NCBI GenBank assembly: GCA_942159475.1
Contig: OW804098.1
Location: forward strand, 79,539,178-79,603,177
Source: Sthenelais limicola
Taxonomy: Eukaryota; Annelida; Polychaeta; Phyllodocida; Sigalionidae
Direction: 5' to 3'
Length of the DNA stretch: 64,000 bases
The stretch's first letter is position 1. The number at the start of each line of letters is the position of its first letter. Under the pieces are notes generated by a model. It ran no database searches and was not told where the DNA came from. It worked only from the letters and a program-made list of their open reading frames with translations. The position numbers were made by a program, and so were the translations under genes. Positions 1-11,616 of the stretch are shown here, piece after piece.

Positions 1-1
1 C

Positions 2-772
2 CCACTTAAACAATATCTCCCCAGGATAGCCCAAAAACGTGCAAAGAAGTCGGACTATAACTATTCCCTCCCAGAGCAGATCACCGCCTTGGCGGGTCTA
101 GCCCTGGAGACATCGGAGCAGGACACAGCCACCAGTATTCTAACTCACATTAAACAGGTGGCTGAGGACGCCATCTCTCACCCATGGGATAGGGTGGGGG
201 AATGGTCCTCAACTATTGTGGAGCTTATTGCAGAGGATAGGTTGGCCTGGAGTGAATCTCATCTTATTCAGGCAGAGAGGATGAAAATAGCATGGACTAC
301 CACCATGTTGCAGACCTCTGAACAACAGGTGACGCCATGCCGCAAGTTCAGCAACGCCACGTGCGATAAACGCTCACCGCATCTCACAGATGGCGCCATG
401 GTGCATAATGTATGCGCAGTGTGCCTGTTTGTGTATGATAGAGTGTGCGCACACAGTGGTAAGAAGTGCAACAGCCTCCGTTCGAAGGAGAAACAACAGG
501 ATGGTGGTCAGAAAACAGACAGGAATAACAGCAAACCCAAATATAACAATAACAAGAAGAAACAGAAGCCAAAGGACAACAATAAGAGTGTGAGCGACAA
601 GTCGGGGACTCAGATTCAGGCAGGAATTGAGAGCCCTCGGGCCCGGTGGAATGCCTCCCCGCCGGACCCCATACAAACGACTATGGTGCTGGAGGCTCGG
701 GCCCCATACATACGGTTGAAGTTTCCCCGTTGGAGCCTGAAATCGACATTATTGGTCGACAACAAGGTTTGA
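2..772 (+). CDS. Gag-like ORF1 of the YR retrotransposon (5' partial)
   Basis: The frame is open from the first bases of the window to a TGA at 770-772, so the N-terminus lies upstream. The visible 256 or so codons begin inside the coding region; the first listed start (89) is only a TTG. A cysteine/histidine cluster encoded at about 338-469 (Cys-x7-Cys, a His, VHNVCAVC, then His-x4-Cys) resembles the zinc-binding C-terminal segment of DIRS/Ngaro Gag proteins. It is followed by a lysine- and asparagine-rich basic tail (about 480-600) suited to RNA binding. The product would package element RNA. The last 142 bases overlap the next ORF in the -1 frame. Assignment to Gag rests on position, the zinc-binding cluster and the basic tail, not on an overall match. 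Confidence 0.7.
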   Translation, partial: PLKQYLPRIAQKRAKKSDYNYSLPEQITALAGLALETSEQDTATSILTHIKQVAEDAISHPWDRVGEWSSTIVELIAEDRLAWSESHLIQAERMKIAWTTTMLQTSEQQVTPCRKFSNATCDKRSPHLTDGAMVHNVCAVCLFVYDRVCAHSGKKCNSLRSKEKQQDGGQKTDRNNSKPKYNNNKKKQKPKDNNKSVSDKSGTQIQAGIESPRARWNASPPDPIQTTMVLEARAPYIRLKFPRWSLKSTLLVDNKV

Positions 773-2808
773 TTGAAGTTCCTCAAACTTTTGACTGTAA
801 CACTGATTGCATTTTACTGAATGACACTCTATCTGAACTAGACCTGCACTCTGTTTCAAACGTAAACAACACTGTCCCGCTCTCCCCTGTCAGCCTCTTC
901 CCGGAAGTGGCTATCAACCATCTCATCCGCGCATCCGCGCATGCGCGCAACATCAGTGACTGCCTATGTAAACATCCGGAATTCTCAACCCTAATAACAT
1001 GTGAACACACATCGGAGATTTCCAAGCCATCACCCATCGGCTTCATGGACTACCACCCCCCTGGCTACTATAATAGTGACTTCAACATCGCCACAATGTC
1101 CCAACAAAGAAAGCTATGTTTTCCAACTGTGAGTACCGAACTTTACCCTAATGACTTTGCTGTTTACACTTCGGTGAGGGACACGGGTCTACCGAATGTA
1201 CTTGCAGCCAGGATCCCCCTCGCTTCTTCTCTTAATATCTCTCACTGGGAGGGGTTGTCGACTGGACACCACGATGACATATGGCTGTTGGACATGTTAA
1301 AATTTGGTTTTCCTCTACAGTATACTGGAGGAACCATCGATTCCAAGACACCTCAGAATCACCCCTCGGCACGCTTCAATAGTAAACACATACAGGACTA
1401 CATAGACACTGAAATGAGCAACAAGGCACTGCTCGGCCCCTTCTGTGCCTCCCCCTTCCATGAGTGGGCACATGTCAGCCCACTAATGACTAGGGATAAG
1501 TCTGGATCATCAGCAAAGCGGATAATAGTGGACTTGTCGTATCCTGATGGTGCCTCTGTGAATGATTGTGTGGTTAAAAATTCAGTATTTGGTATTAAGA
1601 TACAGCATACACTCCCCACCGTGCACATGGCAGTGGGGATCATTGCTTCCCTTGGCTACAAGGTCAAGTTGGCTAGTCTAGATATACAGCGGGCGTATAG
1701 GAACTTCCGCGTCTGCCCTCTGGACTGGCCTCTCTTGTTTATATCATTTCAAGACCTCCTATACATGGACCTATCCCTCCCATTCGGGACCAGAATGTCA
1801 TCTGTGTATATGCAGCGACTTGCAAACTTCGTACTACGTCACCTGGCTACCACAGGTGTAAAGGGACTTTTCTATCTGGACGACCTGCTCCTGATACATC
1901 GTGATGAGGACGATGCATTCCAACAATTTGCAACAGTGCACAATACATTCCGTGCACTAGGGCTTCCTCTAAGTTATAAGAAACTTTTCGACCCATCACC
2001 CTGAATAACTTGGCTAGGAATTGACTTTGACATCCCAAACAGACAGCTGTCAATCCCACCCAACAAAATCAATGCCTTCTTAGAACTGGTCTGCCCCCTA
2101 ATACATGCCAAAAGTATTAGAAAAAGATCGTTTCTCTCTATAATTGGGAAGATAAATCACTTTTCCCAGATAATAAGGCTGGCCAAACTATTCATAGCAA
2201 GACTACTAGAGGCATACAGAGCACAGACAGCAGTGAAACACATCATCAAAGACAGACATGCTAAGGCTGACATCAAGTGGATGATCATGTTCCTCAACAA
2301 GTGTAACACCAGGTGCATGATGACCCTGCCCCCTCCATCCGTCACCATCTATGCCGACTCATGCCTGAAAGGGGGCGGAGGACACACCAACACACAGTGC
2401 TACAGCTTCCCCTATTCTGCCTCTATCACTGAGAGCCATCACATCTCTCAACTGGAGGCCCTCAACTGCCTCCTGGCAGTTAGAACCCTGGCTCCCAACC
2501 TTCAACCAGGGTCACACCTTGAGATCTGTTGTGACAACATGTCCTCCATTCAACTGTTTACCAACAACCGAGGATGTGACATAATAATGAATGCTATCTC
2601 TAGGGCTTTGTGGTTCTGGGCATACCAGAAACAAATCTACATGTCTTTTACTCACGTTCCTGGGGAGAATATGGTTCTCTCTGATGCCCTAAGCAGATCC
2701 CACATTTCTAACCATCATAAACAACTTGCTACATCTATGATATCTGATCTGTCTCTGTCGATTGTTCAACCAAACAAAACTAATCTCAATTACCACCCAT
2801 TTATCTAG
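631..2808 (+). pseudogene. Reverse transcriptase-RNase H ORF2 of the YR retrotransposon, interrupted by one in-frame TGA
   Basis: The frame opens at 631, after a TGA at 628-630, and runs to TAG at 2806-2808, except for a TGA at 2002-2004. Numbering residues from the GTG at 646, the palm carries motif A with Asp346 (LDIQRAY), the LPFG turn at 378-381, and the catalytic box YLDD at 410-413. The interruption falls shortly after the palm, and the same frame resumes with a thumb-like helix (SIIGKINHF). RNase H follows with the expected acidic set: Asp571 (YADS), Glu604 (QLEAL), Asp630 (CDN) and Asp680 (SDALSR). There is no ATG near the ORF start, so expression would need a -1 frameshift from gag in the 631-772 overlap, or internal initiation. 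The single stop with otherwise intact motifs suggests a recent loss or a sequence variant. Confidence 0.93.
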
Positions 2809-3790
2809 CATTTCAATTATCCTTACAGCCACGGGTCCATCCCACGAATATCTCATCGAGAGGGCAAAGGCGAGGCAGGCACTATCAGTAAGGCCGGGCA
2901 CAGCAGCAAACAGGAAGATTGAGCTCAGACTCTTCATCTCGTTCTGCACGTACTACCATCTCTCCTACAAGGACCCCGATGAACAAACCCTATGCCTATT
3001 CATAGAATACCTGACGACCCAGATGTCATCACCTGCCTCCATTGGTAACTATGTGGCTAACGTAAAGACACTTCTCGTCAGATTAGGGTATGTTACAACC
3101 TATTTTCAACACTTTAGAGTTAAAGATGCTCTAGCTGCTCTGCCCTCTACTGTCCGCCATGTGCCCCGCCAAGCTCCTCCAATGCCTTTCGAACACCTAC
3201 TCATGATCCTCCCCTACCTGTCACAGGATGAGGAGGGCCCTGCACTGGTGTTTGCAGTGCTCCTACTCTTCATGACCATGATGAGACAATCTAATGTGGC
3301 TATACGCATCTCTGACTCCTTCGATGCATCAAGACACCTTACAAGAGGAGATGTCTCGGTGTCCCCAGATGCAATACTCGTGGCCTACAAGTGGGCCAAG
3401 AATGCTCAGCGACCTCAGAATGACGTCTTCACTGTTACTGCTCTAGAGGGCTCTCCAGCCTGCCCCCTCCAGGCGTATTACGACATGATCGACCACCGCC
3501 CAGCAAGTGAGTCTGCCCCTCTCTTCATCAGAAGGAATGGGGCTCCTCTCACACTGCACTACCTACTTGCAGGTTGGCATGCTGCACTCAAGGCAGCAGG
3601 CCTGCACCTGGAAGGCTACACCCTACACAGCCTGCGTCGGGGTGCCGCATCGGCAATACAGCCTTTCATCAAATCTCAGGACCATATACGTCTATATGGC
3701 CGGTGGAGATCACAAGCATATACTAAGTATATCAGGGACACGGCTGAGGCATCAGCCGCTGAGGCGTTCAAGAGTGTTGCTAAAGTCTAG
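2741..3790 (+). CDS. Tyrosine recombinase ORF3 of the YR retrotransposon
   Basis: This ORF would integrate the circular DNA copy by site-specific recombination. Numbering from 2762 (a TTG), the tyrosine recombinase signature is complete in order: Arg175 (MMRQSN), Lys210 in the beta-hairpin position (AYKWAK), His289-x2-Arg292 (HSLRRG), Trp315 in place of the third His (YGRWRS), and the nucleophile Tyr323 (YTKYI). The segment before residue 140 matches a core-binding domain in position and helical character. Length (about 342 residues) is normal for the family. The frame opens at 2741 and overlaps ORF2 by 68 bases in another frame; no ATG is near, so translation by frameshift or re-initiation is likely. 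It ends in TAG at 3788-3790 and has no internal stop, so it appears intact. Confidence 0.93.
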   Translation, partial: YLICLCRLFNQTKLISITTHLSSISIILTATGPSHEYLIERAKARQALSVRPGTAANRKIELRLFISFCTYYHLSYKDPDEQTLCLFIEYLTTQMSSPASIGNYVANVKTLLVRLGYVTTYFQHFRVKDALAALPSTVRHVPRQAPPMPFEHLLMILPYLSQDEEGPALVFAVLLLFMTMMRQSNVAIRISDSFDASRHLTRGDVSVSPDAILVAYKWAKNAQRPQNDVFTVTALEGSPACPLQAYYDMIDHRPASESAPLFIRRNGAPLTLHYLLAGWHAALKAAGLHLEGYTLHSLRRGAASAIQPFIKSQDHIRLYGRWRSQAYTKYIRDTAEASAAEAFKSVAKV

Positions 3791-3945
3791 AAGTTTATTC
3801 GACTTATTCGACTGCTGCCACAAAATAGACAATGTGTTTATTATACTATTATCTATTATCTATTCCCCATTTAATCAAAATCATGTTCCTACCTGTTCTA
3901 CATGTAACTCACAATATTTACCTCAAGCAGCTAATGAATAAAACT

Positions 3946-6894
3946 CAACTACTGCCATCCAGCGTCTAGTGTTCAATGATAGAAAATGCAGACAACAATA
4001 TAAAGCTACCTGCTGGACAAACCAAGTATAAATCTAATATAAATGAAGGCTGATAACGGCCGAAAGCTAGTGAAAATAAAACCCAATAATCACAAAACTC
4101 TGGGATTTTTACTACACCCACAAGTTAACTAGAAAGAAAACAACCGGACCCTACGCCATAAACGACTGCCCTCCCCTATTCCATAATATAAATGTATTCA
4201 TCTGGAATTACTATGTGATACCTTCAAGAGGCAGGCTCACCCTACAAGTAAAGGAAATCGACGTAGGCCTATGCCTAATGCGCCCAGTAACAGATTATAT
4301 GAAGATGTAGCAAAAAGTGAATAAAGGTTGTTGATATACAGGCTCGTAAGTTGATGACACAAGAATTCCTGTAATGATGTATCTCTGGTAATTCAATATG
4401 GAAGGGTGTAATGGTAATGCCGAGCTTTATCTAACCCACTGATTGCACAGGCTTTCTATATATTCCACTACAGATAGTGCAACTACTCCCACTTACAGTA
4501 GGTACTCAATATAAGGACACCATTTCCACGGTAAGCACACCGACACAGATACCACAATATTATGGTCAGCAAATGGCGTTTCAAAATGTGTCTATTATTA
4601 ATAGAGTGCTCATCCTCCGTTCATCCGAATATCCTGTTAGCATGGATAATTGGGCAATTATAGCTCTTTTACTCTACTTGCTTTATTCGCTCTAGATAGA
4701 TTAAGCAGTAATAAAATACATAGGTTTATACCTGATATCTACTTCAAATATATGTAGAGACAGACAGATAGTTTAATGCTCAAATTACACCATACCAGCA
4801 CATTCCCTCAAGACTGGAATGATTCCTAGCAATTCCTATTCCGAAAATTACTTAATGTATACCCATGGTGTGACCCATTGCACTGGCGTTTGCTGCATTT
4901 ACATATTTATAAAAGATCTGAAGTTGTATTGGACAACTGACGGTTAGGAAAAGATCGTCACCTATATGGAAATAAAACACTTTAGCCTTGAATGTCCAAT
5001 GGGGTTGGGGGACTGCATTTGTATGGTGCTGCTAAAACGTTTATATCGTATATCGTTGCCATCAATTCGACTCCAAATTTATCCTTTAATGTAGCGCTAG
5101 ATTGAATTACCATATATTACAATTTAGAAAATATATATTGAAAGTTCATGCACGGTTCACCGTTACTTCAGCCCAGCCCTAGGAATCATATCAACTAAAA
5201 ATATGGAGGTCAGAAAATGCGGTGAGAGCTGGAATGAATGTTATTCAACCTAGCACACCCGATACAGGCCCAGAGACTTTTGATATACTGCATGAAAGCA
5301 CTACCTGAGGCCTAGATCATTGCCCAGAAACAGTTTTCAGCTCCCACCCCTTCAATTTGAATAAATATTTAGAATAGGATAGCTTAAAAACTGCTGCCAG
5401 CTATGGCTATAGGGATGAAAGATGAATGATTAATCTGAAGGGAAACCTCAACAAGTTTCTGTGTAAAATTCGAGATGGCTAAACTCTTAAATTGGGAGTA
5501 TCGCATGTACTTATATGTGTAGTAGGTCGTAGTGATAAACATTATACATTCTCTTTTTATATTTTCTCCAATATCATTTCCTTCAGATTCAAAACATTCT
5601 AAGCAGAATATAATTTACACCATTTTAACAAAGAGCAGGTAAAATAGATCATCATCTCATATCCCTTTTTTATTATCCTAAAACAGTTTTGACCGACTTT
5701 ATACTCAAAATACGGTCATCCAGAAAAAATCTCCCCTCACATATTTGTTATTCAATTGATGTTACATTCATAATTTCTCTGATCAAATAGAACATGAAAA
5801 CACCAATAACCCTTAATATGAGAGGATAGATCCTGAATCATCAGTCTATGATACGCCTATGGACGCCCAAGGCTAAAGCAGATATGAAAAAAAGAAATGC
5901 CAGAAAATCACCCAGGCTACTTTGAAGGTGGTTCGAATGTCAAAGGCTCCAATATTAATGATGATCTAGACATTTATACCCTTAATAAACTATACCAGTT
6001 ATCTTTGAAGTATGGATCCCTTATAATCTCCGAACATTGAGGGAGCTCATTTACCATCATTGATTTATAAATGCCGCACCTCAGAATCATGCACACTCAA
6101 GGAACATTAAACAATCTCTTAAATTTACGAAACACTCTTAGAAATCGTTCTCCAAAACGCTGGTTCCTGTTTCCTTTGGAAGTGCGTGGATCGTTCGTTT
6201 ATATTTAGTACATCTAGGGTTCCTCCATAAGTTATTTAACGTTCTTGGAAAGACAAATGCACTTGGGGAATTCTCTTAAATTACAATAAAAGTTAGGTTT
6301 CAGAACCTCCATTCATTCCACGCCCTAAAAACGATGGATTAAAATTAGTCTAGCTTCAACAAAACCAGCTGCCAAGAACAGCCAACTGCATAACCATGTT
6401 AATGTTCTGCCTCCAGATGTCACTGTTAGGATACTTTTTATTATTTTCTACTTTACACACCCTCATAATCATAATCGTATGTACATTCAGTACCTTGCTA
6501 AATGCATTAACGGAGCCGCTTCCAAGAGTATTTAATTGATTTAACATTTGGATATTTCCAAGGGTATAACTTACAAAAACGAAAAAGAATTATGATATAT
6601 TATTAACGTCCTTGTATATTGATAAGCAATTATATGTATGTGTAATAAAACACCTTTAGAATATATTGATATTACTTTTATTACTTTATTACTCTTGGTC
6701 TATATCCTGGTGCTTAAGTTATTTTATCGTGACTATATGATATTATTATTTCTTAGAGTTTAATCTCCTAAACCAATAATGAATTGATGGTAATACATAC
6801 AGTATTATATTATATGCGCCTCTGCCTCCTATATGCCTTATGATTATTTTTCTATCGTCTGGACCTATACTGAGAATATGACTATTTTACACTT
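3946..6894. other. AT-rich stretch, no gene recognised
   Basis: No ORF with protein-like character or family signal was found. A short sequence at 4047-4090 has a GGCTGATAACGGCCGAAAG block followed by AT-rich sequence with AATAAA. It superficially resembles the 3' ends of some retroelements, but no second copy or hammerhead fold could be drawn. The segment 4477-4695 is open but unrecognised. Confidence 0.6.
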
Positions 6895-6976
6895 TGTCCA
6901 GCCTCTGTAGAACCTAGACTTCAAAGAGTACCGGTATAGGCTAGCAATGGGGTTTAGGTTCTTCAGAGGCTGGACA
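6895..6976. repeat. Inverted repeat, 24-bp arms
   Basis: Arms at 6895-6918 and 6953-6976 are reverse complements with two mismatches, starting TGTCCAGCCTCTG on the left. They are separated by a 34-base loop. This could be a small foldback or MITE remnant. No flanking duplication was recognised. Confidence 0.7.
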
Positions 6977-8740
6977 GGGTATTTTTGTAAAATATCTAAG
7001 CCTGAATGAAAACGTTATAAGAAAAAGAACGAATTAAGGATAATAGTCCCCTTATTGGGTTATCCGTGTGTTCCACTGATGGAAATGGCACATCAAACAC
7101 TGGTTCTCATTGTTTTACCAGGGTTTTCGAATGTGTCAAACCAAAATGAAATCCGTTTGATTCTCAGATAGGCGATAATGGATTCTATTGGTTTTCTTAA
7201 AAAGAAAAAAAGAAGATGATATCCAATGCCTTTGATTGATTGGTGGAGCAGGCACAAATGCCAACCATTTTACTTCCTCGCATAGATAATGAAAGAATGC
7301 ACACTCCTGAATATGAAAATGAACCCACCAGGGGCCATGCAGAGGTGTGTAACCTTGGAACATTGCTTGGAACGCTTCATAACAACCCCTGCTAAACTGG
7401 AACCAGTGCCACCGGGTGATTACCCATACCTATCTGTATGGGGTATAGGGTTCTGGCGAGCGGGTGGTGTCAAATATAGGGGTCCGTCAGGGGGTCACGT
7501 TACATAGGTACTTATATATGTGTGAGTAAAGCAAGCTTGCTATGTACGGTTACCACATTTTACTTGATTGTATCTATCGTCTTTTGAAAGCTTTATGTTG
7601 CAACAAGGCTTAGCAAATGTTGTAATGCTTGTGCATTAATGTTGAAATTCTGTTTTTTGTTTCAAGAGGAGTTTGCAAACTGGTAATCTCGCCTGAGTTA
7701 ATTTTCTAAGAAACCATGATTCTCTCCTTTACATAGTATAGCCCTACATATTTGATTTTTAGATATGGCATATCACTGATGATTGGCAAGGATCATAACA
7801 ATGATTAGACAAATTATTACAGGGTTTCACATACTTTAGATATTCAAATTTGGATGATATCAACATAATATGCTTTGTCAGAGTTTATTTTTCTATGTGA
7901 ATATTTAGCATTCGTAGACAAAAAATGAAATCAATGAATACGGTACATAATATCATTCCCTTTATATGAATCCAAGGCTACAATATGAAAGGTTAGGGAG
8001 GCCCTGGAGTGGTACCTAACCTGACGCATGTTGCACCCCCAGTGTAATATTGGCTCCAGTTAGCATATAAGTGATTTAGGGATATTAAGATAGATATGGA
8101 GAGAGCTAGTCTGCAACTTATTATACTCAGCTCTGTCATAGTGAGAAATGATCTAACATTCCTTCATGCCTTCCCGATAGTTGGGTTCCAAAGTCCATTC
8201 GATTTGTTTATCATATATACCAAAATATTTTACCTTCTTGGGAATTATAATTACCCCGTACTGGGTGTACCCTCAGTAGACCTTTAAAATCATCAGTCAC
8301 TTTTGTTTTGTGGGGATCAAAAGAACAATAATTTATCTAATATATTAAATACATTTAAGGATGCAAATGCTTAGGAGAGCTTGAGCAACAGAGGAAGCAG
8401 CATCAGTATCAGAAGAAAGCTTAGTATATCAATTTATAATAAATTATAAGATGGTGAAGAATTAACCGAAATCATATTGCTTTATTTCAGTGGGTTTTAT
8501 TATTACATGGCCCTGACATGTTTGTCCCATTGCTTGAACGCAATCCTCATCAATAAGAATTCGTCAATGTACAATAATGATGATGATAGAATCCAGAAAG
8601 TTGCAGAGGCATTGAAAAAGACCACTTCACTACTCTCAATAGTCTAGAACTATTTATATTCATCACATTCTCTCTTTCTAATTCCTTATTATCCCACTGT
8701 ATTAAGCCTGACTGATTCATTTCTCCTCTCTTTGCCATAG
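6977..8740. other. AT-rich stretch with one unrecognised ORF
   Basis: An ATG-initiated frame at 7289-7507 (72 codons) ends with GGVKYRGPSGGHVT. It reads somewhat like protein but has no recognisable domain and no clear splice context. Nothing else was supported in this stretch. Confidence 0.4.
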
Positions 8741-8917
8741 TGATTTGTGGTTATTCCAGCAGCTGTCTGCTGCCTGAATTTGCGAATGTGTGTGGATACC
8801 ATATCTTCCGCGTACACAACGTAGACTTCCTTCAACCCATTTCATCTATTACCACTGATTTTCACCTAATTTATATTCCGTTGACAATTTTATATTCTGT
8901 TTCTACTACCTCAAAAA
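8741..8917 (+). CDS. Possible exon, phase 1-1, unrecognised
   Basis: A pyrimidine-rich acceptor (TTTCTCCTCTCTTTGCCATAG) ends at 8740, and a donor AAAAA|GTAAGG follows 8917. The 177 bases between are open in one frame, with 59 codons if a base is borrowed from the previous exon. The predicted peptide includes CGYSSSC and NVCGYHIFRV. Symmetric phase 1-1 exons are common in extracellular modules, but only three cysteines are present and no domain is recognised. A chance open frame in AT-rich DNA is a real alternative. Confidence 0.15.
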
Positions 8918-10660
8918 GTAAGGTTTCAAAGAACACAATATTGTATTTCCCACAATACTATACTGATCCATAACTTTACATTCCCATGTTATTTATCACC
9001 TCTAATGCGTTCAGCAAAATCCTCAATTGATGAGTCTGCTGTTATGTAAATGTCCTATCTACTACAGACAGTACATAACAAGTATATTATCATCTTCAGA
9101 GTGTATTACATAGCAAAGCTCTTTGGGTGCCAAAATATGCCTAGAAAAACATGGCATAAAACTTCTATCCAGTGAGTTGGTCAGAAGCCAGCTATTAACA
9201 GGTGCTGAGATGGTGTATGTTCCGATGTACTTAGGATGCCATGTTCCCTTTTCATTTATTTATATATGCATTTATATTACATATTCATTCATTCATTCAT
9301 TCATTTGTTCTTATTACTGATAAGAAATTGCGTCCGGGATTTTATGATGAATCGCTGTCATCTCTCTATATCAATCAATTGAATTAAATTTTGTGACTTT
9401 AGATATATTTAGGAATTTTGCTGATTTTGCACATGCCTATCTTGACCATGCACAATTAGCAAATAGTTTATGATTATTTATGGTAGATCAGCAAAGGATA
9501 TTAAAAGCATAGTCTCAGATACATTAGAACCTCACTCAGATAGCATGTTTATGTTAGTCTACATACTATATAGAGAGATAAATCTAGAAGTTTGCAACCC
9601 ACGTGACCACTGCTGGCGCGAAATATGAACTCGAGGCAGCAGCAAAATAGTTTAAACACTACCCGCAATCAACACAGATGCTTCGAACATTTTTAGGCTC
9701 TTTGATATATGTGAGTGACCCAATATATCCTTAAGGCATGAATATTCCTCCTGTCCCTAGCTGTGGTACCATAACGACCATTTCTTGGTTTCTCTCTGCA
9801 AAGTAGGTCTATGGGAGAGATGCTGATATAATTATCTTTATGTACGTTAAGATTTACCCCATCCGCTCATCCCTTGTGAAAAGGTAACTGACTAAAGGCA
9901 TTTTTCCCTGTAGCTATCCTTCATATATTTTGATTTAAAATCATAATTATAGTCAGCATGATTACATTAATTTTCATATTAAATTTCGAGGACAATGGGA
10001 GGAAGTTTTTAGGAAAACTATACGAGAGACTGCATGGTAAGAATCCTTTTGGGAAGGTATTTATTTTACAAACAATGCTATTTGTATTCCTACAGTAGGA
10101 ATTCCGCAAACCAAAATAGCTTAACAAGGAACATTTATGGCAAGGCTTCCTTATGCAACTGGCCCCATGGGCTTTACCTCTCCCGTCAAGTTACATAGAA
10201 TAGACGATAAATGAGTGTAGGATTCCATACTCCCATGCCATGAATCATGTAGAAACCGTAGTCCCAATATATTAACTGTGGATTGCCCGAATCTCCTACT
10301 TTAGATTACGAGACACTATCAGGTAGGACGGCGCTAAATTTATCCCTTAGACATACTAATACGCTATTTATAACTGGAATAAACGAGGGTAAACTTTCAG
10401 GGAGATCCTCAAATCAAAAATGTACAAATTAGACTCAGGGTTTTGTTTCACCTGCATTTGATGTTATCTTTAAAAGCTTATTTCTATATGCACTATCGAT
10501 ATTATTGATTTTGGAACGAACTTTCGGCCACACTCCAGAGTTTAAAATATACTGACGTAATGGCAAATGAGATTCGTACTTCATGTTAAGAAAGGACAAT
10601 CTTTAGTGTACTGAATTGACAATAAGTGATTTTTTATTGAATAATTTAAAATCATTTCAG
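8918..10660. other. AT-rich stretch, no gene recognised
   Basis: It contains a short ATTC microsatellite at about 9281-9304. No ORF here looked more protein-like than chance. Confidence 0.5.
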
Positions 10661-10849
10661 CAAAGCTCTGAAGTAGAGCCACGTTGGATCTTAGATGTTC
10701 ATGGAACCAATGATGGACGCCATTATGCAAGTTTAGAATTATTCCGTGACAGTTTTACTGCCCTCTGGCCGAAGACTGAAAATCACACAGACTGTCACCA
10801 AATTTGTTTTAAAAGCTTTTATTTATTCAGGGGCGACCACATGGCATAA
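10661..10849 (+). CDS. Possible terminal exon, unrecognised
   Basis: A strong acceptor context (AAAATCATTTCAG, preceded by a T-rich tract) ends at 10660. From there a phase-0 frame of 62 codons runs to TAA at 10847-10849. The peptide has varied, protein-like composition, for example EVEPRWILDVHG and ALWPKTENHTDCHQ, which is unusual for this AT-rich DNA. No domain was recognised. The foldback element at 10881 begins about 30 bases after the stop, so if this is a gene, the insertion sits at or in its 3' end. No AATAAA lies in the short gap. Confidence 0.3.
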   Translation, partial: QSSEVEPRWILDVHGTNDGRHYASLELFRDSFTALWPKTENHTDCHQICFKSFYLFRGDHMA

Positions 10850-10880
10850 TATGGCTTCATGGTTCTGGATCGAGATTCTT

Positions 10881-11616
10881 CCCGGTGTAACAGTTCTAAA
10901 TTACCCCCCGATCTAATGTACCTCCCCGGTAATTTAGACCTCAGGTTTAAATGACCCCCTCTAGGTTCAAATTACCCCCCTTTGTTTCTTTGATAATCTT
11001 GGATTTTGTAAATTCTATTGATTCCATTACTTGCCTCAAATTAGGATTATGCTACAACCCCACATTTAAAATTGAATTGGACTATTGTAGATTGGAATTT
11101 ACGATTTTTGCTCTATGTAATGCCTATAAGTAGAATTGTCACTATTATAATATTATGTCAATAATTTAATATCTAATAAAATGCTACAGGATGTGATGAG
11201 AACAGCACTCTGTGTAATTCATATCCTGAATTAAATACTTTTTTCAGATCACAATAATTCATTACTAAAATCTATTCAGTTCTGACTATTAGGTATGTAC
11301 TATTACTTTTAATGTCATAATTTAAAGAATTAATGTTTCGATCAGTACTTGGTTATTTTCAAATATTTGGGGTATATTAGACCTAGGTTTAGTTTCCCCC
11401 TTTGGGGTACTTTGCACCTGGTGGGGGTACATTTGACCTAGGTCTATTTTACCCCCGGGGGTACATTAAAACTGGAGGGGGTATATCCAACCTAGGTCTA
11501 AAGTACCCCCGGGGGTACATTGGACCTAGGTCAAATGTACCCCCGGTACATTAGACCTAGGTTAGTTATACCGGGGGGTACATCTGATGGGGGGTACATT
11601 AGAACTGCTACACCTG
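10881..11616. mobile_element. Foldback/MITE-like element with palindromic GTAC-rich arms
   Basis: The ends are inverted repeats. The left end (about 10882-10930, GGTGTAACAGTTCTAA, then TTACCCCCC) matches the reverse complement of the right end (about 11568-11615, GGTGTAGCAGTTCTAA, then TGTACCCCCC). The inner right arm (11366-11600) repeats ACCTAGGT and the 16-bp perfect palindrome GTACCCCCGGGGGTAC, alternating with GGGGGTACATT blocks. TCTT occurs directly outside both ends (10877-10880 and 11617-11620), a possible 4-bp target duplication that could be chance. No coding capacity was seen; the interior is AT-rich. Confidence 0.7.

Larger units (their letters stand above)
1..3945 (+). mobile_element. 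Ngaro/DIRS-type tyrosine-recombinase retrotransposon, 5' truncated by the window edge
   Basis: Three overlapping ORFs lie in the order gag-like, reverse transcriptase-RNase H, tyrosine recombinase, all on the plus strand. This set is diagnostic of the YR retrotransposons, which integrate a circular DNA copy with a tyrosine recombinase and make no target-site duplication. No methyltransferase domain is seen between RNase H and the recombinase, which favours Ngaro-like over DIRS1-like; that subfamily call is an inference. The left terminus and the start of gag lie outside the window. The right limit is approximate and is drawn just past an AATAAA at 3937-3942. The split direct repeats expected at Ngaro ends could not be delimited because the 5' end is missing. 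One stop codon inside the RT ORF makes this copy probably non-autonomous. Confidence 0.9.

Noticed and set aside
3507..3941. 144-codon frame overlapping the recombinase
   Set aside because: It is an out-of-frame shadow of the tyrosine recombinase ORF, which carries all the catalytic residues.
4047..4090. CTGATAACGGCCGAAAG as a hammerhead ribozyme
   Set aside because: The core is CTGATAA rather than CTGANGA, and the bases between the core strands cannot form stem II.
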